The notes below the pieces were generated by a model. It searched no databases, was not told the origin of the DNA, and saw only the letters and a program-made list of their open reading frames with translations. A program made the position numbers and the translations under genes. 64,000 nucleotides of DNA from positions 2,168,551 to 2,232,550 of the forward strand of contig NZ_GG657738.1 of the NCBI RefSeq assembly GCF_000158815.1, given 5' to 3'. Origin of the DNA: Micromonospora sp. ATCC 39149. Lineage in GTDB: Bacteria; Actinomycetota; Actinomycetes; Mycobacteriales; Micromonosporaceae. Shown one piece after another: positions 62,158 through 64,000 of this stretch. The stretch's first letter is position 1; each line of letters opens with the position of its first letter.

Positions 62158-62200
62158 AAGGAAGGGCACCTTCTCAACGCCTCCGGGACCCTTCTCACGT
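62158..62200. repeat. degenerate R1-family repeat, copy 4
   Basis: AAGGAAGGGCACCTTCTCAA, then CGCCTCCGGGACCCTTCTCA. It shares the AAGGAAGGGC start and the AACGC loop core with the copies at 18570, 34444 and 38403, but the arms have drifted. Confidence 0.5.
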
Positions 62201-62257
62201 CTCCCGAGCGCCGGGCGGTCGCGAGCAGCTCGTTGGGCACAGGGCGCGTACCGTGCG

Positions 62258-62289
62258 GAAGGGCACGGTCGCCAGCGACCGTGCCCTTC
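62258..62289 (-). terminator. rho terminator hairpin
   Basis: GAAGGGCACGGTCGC (62258-62272) and its exact complement (62275-62289) begin 17 nt after the rho stop. Confidence 0.8.
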
Positions 62290-62305
62290 GGCGCGTACTA
62301 CCGAA

Positions 62306-64000
62306 TCACTCCCCCGGTGTGGACTTGGCGATCTGCATCAGGAACTCGATGTTGGTGCGGGACTGCTTGAGCCGGTCCAGCAGCAGGTCCAGCGCCGCCT
62401 GCGAGTCCAGCGAGTGCAGGACCTTACGGAGCTTGTGGATGATGGCCAGTTCCTCCGGCGCGAGCAGGATCTCCTCCTTACGCGTGCCGGACGGGTGGAT
62501 GTCGATGGCCGGGAAGGTGCGCTTGTCGGCGATCTTCCGGTCCAGCTTCAGCTCCGCGTTGCCGGTGCCCTTGAACTCCTCGAAGATGACCGTGTCCGCC
62601 ATGGAACCGGTCTCCACCAGCGCGGTGGCGAGGATGGTCAGCGAACCGCCGTTCTCGATGTTGCGGGCCGCACCCAGGAAACGCTTCGGCGGGTAGAGCG
62701 CGGTGGAGTCGATACCACCCGACATGATCCGGCCGGAGGCCGGCGCCGCCAGGTTGTACGACCGACCGAGCCGGGTCACCGAGTCGAGCAGCACGACCAC
62801 GTCGTGCCCCAGCTCGACCAGCCGCTTCGCCCGCTCGATCGCCAACTCCGCCACCGTCGTGTGGTCCTGCGGCGGACGGTCGAACGTGGCCGCGATGACC
62901 TCGCCCTTCACCGACCGCTGCATGTCGGTGACCTCTTCGGGCCGCTCGTCCACCAGCACCACCATCAGGTGGCACTCCGGGTTGTTGTGCGTGATGGCGT
63001 TCGCGATCGCCTGGAGCACCATCGTCTTGCCTGCCTTCGGCGGCGAGACGATCAGCGCCCGCTGGCCCTTGCCGATCGGCATGACCAGGTCGATGACCCG
63101 CGTCGTCAGGATGTGCGGCTCGGTCTCCAGCCGCAGCCGCTCCTGCGGGTACAGCGGGGTCAGCTTGTAGAACTCCGGCCGCCGCCGCGCCTCGTCCGGC
63201 TCCATCCCGTTGATGGTGTCGAGCCGCACCAGTGGGTTGTACTTGTCCCGCCGCTGCTCGCCGTCCCGGGCCGTCCGCACCGCACCGGTGATCGCGTCAC
63301 CGCGGCGCAGGCCGTACCTCTTGATCTGGGACATCGAGACGTAGACGTCGTTCGGGCCGGCCAGGTAGCCGGTGGTCCGGACGAAGGCGTAGTTGTCGAG
63401 CACGTCGATGATGCCGGCGACCGGGACGAGGACGTCGTCCTCGCTCACCTGCGGCTCGCGACCGCCGCCAGCGCCCGCGCCGTCGCCTTCGCCACGCTCG
63501 CCCCGGCCCCGACGGCGGTCCCGGAAGCGGCTGCGCCGGCCCCGCCGGCCGCCGTTCTCGTCGTCGTCGTCACCGCCGTTGTCCCGCTCGGCGCGCTGAC
63601 CCCGGTCGTTACGGTCGCCGCGGTCGCCGCGGTCGACCCGCTCGTTGCGGTCACCACGCTCGGCCCGGTCACCGCGCTCGGTGCGCTCGGCCCGGTCGTT
63701 GCGCTCGACCCGCTCACCCCGGTCGGTGCGGTCACCGCGCTCGTTGCGGTCACCGCGCTCGGCCCGGTCACCGCGGTCGGTGCGCTCGGCCCGGTCACCG
63801 CGGTCGGCCCGCTCGCCGCGCTCCGTGCGCTCGGCCTGGTCCCGGCCGCCCCGGCCCTCGCCGCGTTCCCGGCGCCCGTCAACCCGCTCGGCGGGCTCCG
63901 GGGCGGTCACGCTCGGGGGCTCCTCGGCCCGGCTCTCGGCCGGCCGGGACTCCGCCTCGGCGGGCCGGGACTCGGCCACAGCAGCGGTCCGGCTACGCCG
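62306..64000 (-). CDS. rho: transcription termination factor Rho (5' end outside the window)
   Basis: This RNA-dependent helicase ends transcription. The frame is open to the right edge and reads RRSRTAAVAES there, so the start lies outside. A long Arg/Asp/Glu/Gly-rich insertion (DRGDRAERTDRG-type repeats) precedes the RNA-binding domain (GIIDVLDNYAFVRTTGYLAGPNDVYVS) and the ATPase core (Walker A SPPKAGKTM, VVLVDERPEEVTDM, LLDSVTRLGRSYN, MSGGIDSTALYPPKRFLGAARN). Such N-terminal extensions are typical of high-GC actinobacteria and add RNA binding. Confidence 0.96.
   Translation of the reverse strand, partial: RRSRTAAVAESRPAEAESRPAESRAEEPPSVTAPEPAERVDGRRERGEGRGGRDQAERTERGERADRGDRAERTDRGDRAERGDRNERGDRTDRGERVERNDRAERTERGDRAERGDRNERVDRGDRGDRNDRGQRAERDNGGDDDDENGGRRGRRSRFRDRRRGRGERGEGDGAGAGGGREPQVSEDDVLVPVAGIIDVLDNYAFVRTTGYLAGPNDVYVSMSQIKRYGLRRGDAITGAVRTARDGEQRRDKYNPLVRLDTINGMEPDEARRRPEFYKLTPLYPQERLRLETEPHILTTRVIDLVMPIGKGQRALIVSPPKAGKTMVLQAIANAITHNNPECHLMVVLVDERPEEVTDMQRSVKGEVIAATFDRPPQDHTTVAELAIERAKRLVELGHDVVVLLDSVTRLGRSYNLAAPASGRIMSGGIDSTALYPPKRFLGAARNIENGGSLTILATALVETGSMADTVIFEEFKGTGNAELKLDRKIADKRTFPAIDIHPSGTRKEEILLAPEELAIIHKLRKVLHSLDSQAALDLLLDRLKQSRTNIEFLMQIAKSTPGE

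Overview
The window is high-GC actinobacterial chromosome. I infer a Micromonospora-like member of the Micromonosporaceae. The grounds are very high GC in third codon positions, GTG starts, large NAD-glutamate dehydrogenase, NucS mismatch endonuclease, DivIVA-like coiled-coil proteins, acyl-CoA mutases, and a gene order that matches the atp/prfA/rho region I know from Streptomyces and Mycobacterium. I see no rRNA, tRNA, CRISPR array, prophage or full-size insertion sequence.

Region 1 (1-9.6 kb) holds a possible gene end at the left edge, a LacI/CebR-type operator, a sortase-anchored surface protein with a Tyr/Asp repeat array and its adjoining sortase, then a very large NAD-glutamate dehydrogenase divergent from a MecA-type lipoprotein penicillin-binding protein. 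Region 2 (9.6-18.6 kb) holds an arginase-family enzyme, a redox-dead thioredoxin/TPR protein, isobutyryl-CoA mutase large subunit (icmA), an Asp23-type protein, a VOC protein divergent from a TetR regulator with two operators, the G-protein chaperone meaB, a thiolase and methylmalonyl-CoA epimerase. Region 3 (19-31.9 kb) holds two long coiled-coil DivIVA-like proteins, an AI-2E-type permease, hydrolases, a fused double 3-hydroxyacyl-CoA dehydrogenase, an FHA protein, an aldehyde dehydrogenase, nucS and a DUF4126 membrane protein. Region 4 (31.9-43.4 kb) holds a secreted lysozyme-like protein, a polysaccharide deacetylase, a DUF1540 protein, ethylmalonyl-CoA mutase (ecm), an ABC exporter, a Tat-type hydrolase, hbd, murA divergent from a cobalamin adenosyltransferase, and a DUF2550 protein. 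Region 5 (43.4-52.6 kb) is the complete ATP synthase cluster on the minus strand, atpZ/I-B-E-F-H-A-G-D, then an inserted LCP-family gene, then atpC. Region 6 (52.6-64 kb) holds glyA, a bifunctional PBP, a low-Mr phosphatase, tsaC, prmC, a TPR-GGDEF diguanylate cyclase, prfA, rpmE and the C-terminal part of rho, which runs off the right edge.

Two functional themes run through the window. One is acyl-CoA carbon flow: IcmA, Ecm, the epimerase, thiolase, three HBD domains, MeaB and the PduO-type adenosyltransferase together can make and use adenosylcobalamin-dependent C4/C5 acyl-CoA intermediates. The other is the envelope: sortase and substrate, MurA, two PBPs, LCP ligase, lysozyme-like and deacetylase proteins.

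The least expected content is non-coding. A roughly 40-50 bp element occurs at three loci. At each it is flanked by short direct repeats consistent with target duplication. Two of these insertions lie in frame inside enzymes, and the third splits a once-overlapping thiolase/meaB junction. Three further families of short dispersed or inverted repeats, two gene relics (VOC and Rossmann-fold), and about a dozen probable leaderless promoters with a -10 hexamer 6-8 nt before the start codon are also described. All functional calls come from reading the sequence; no database search was run.
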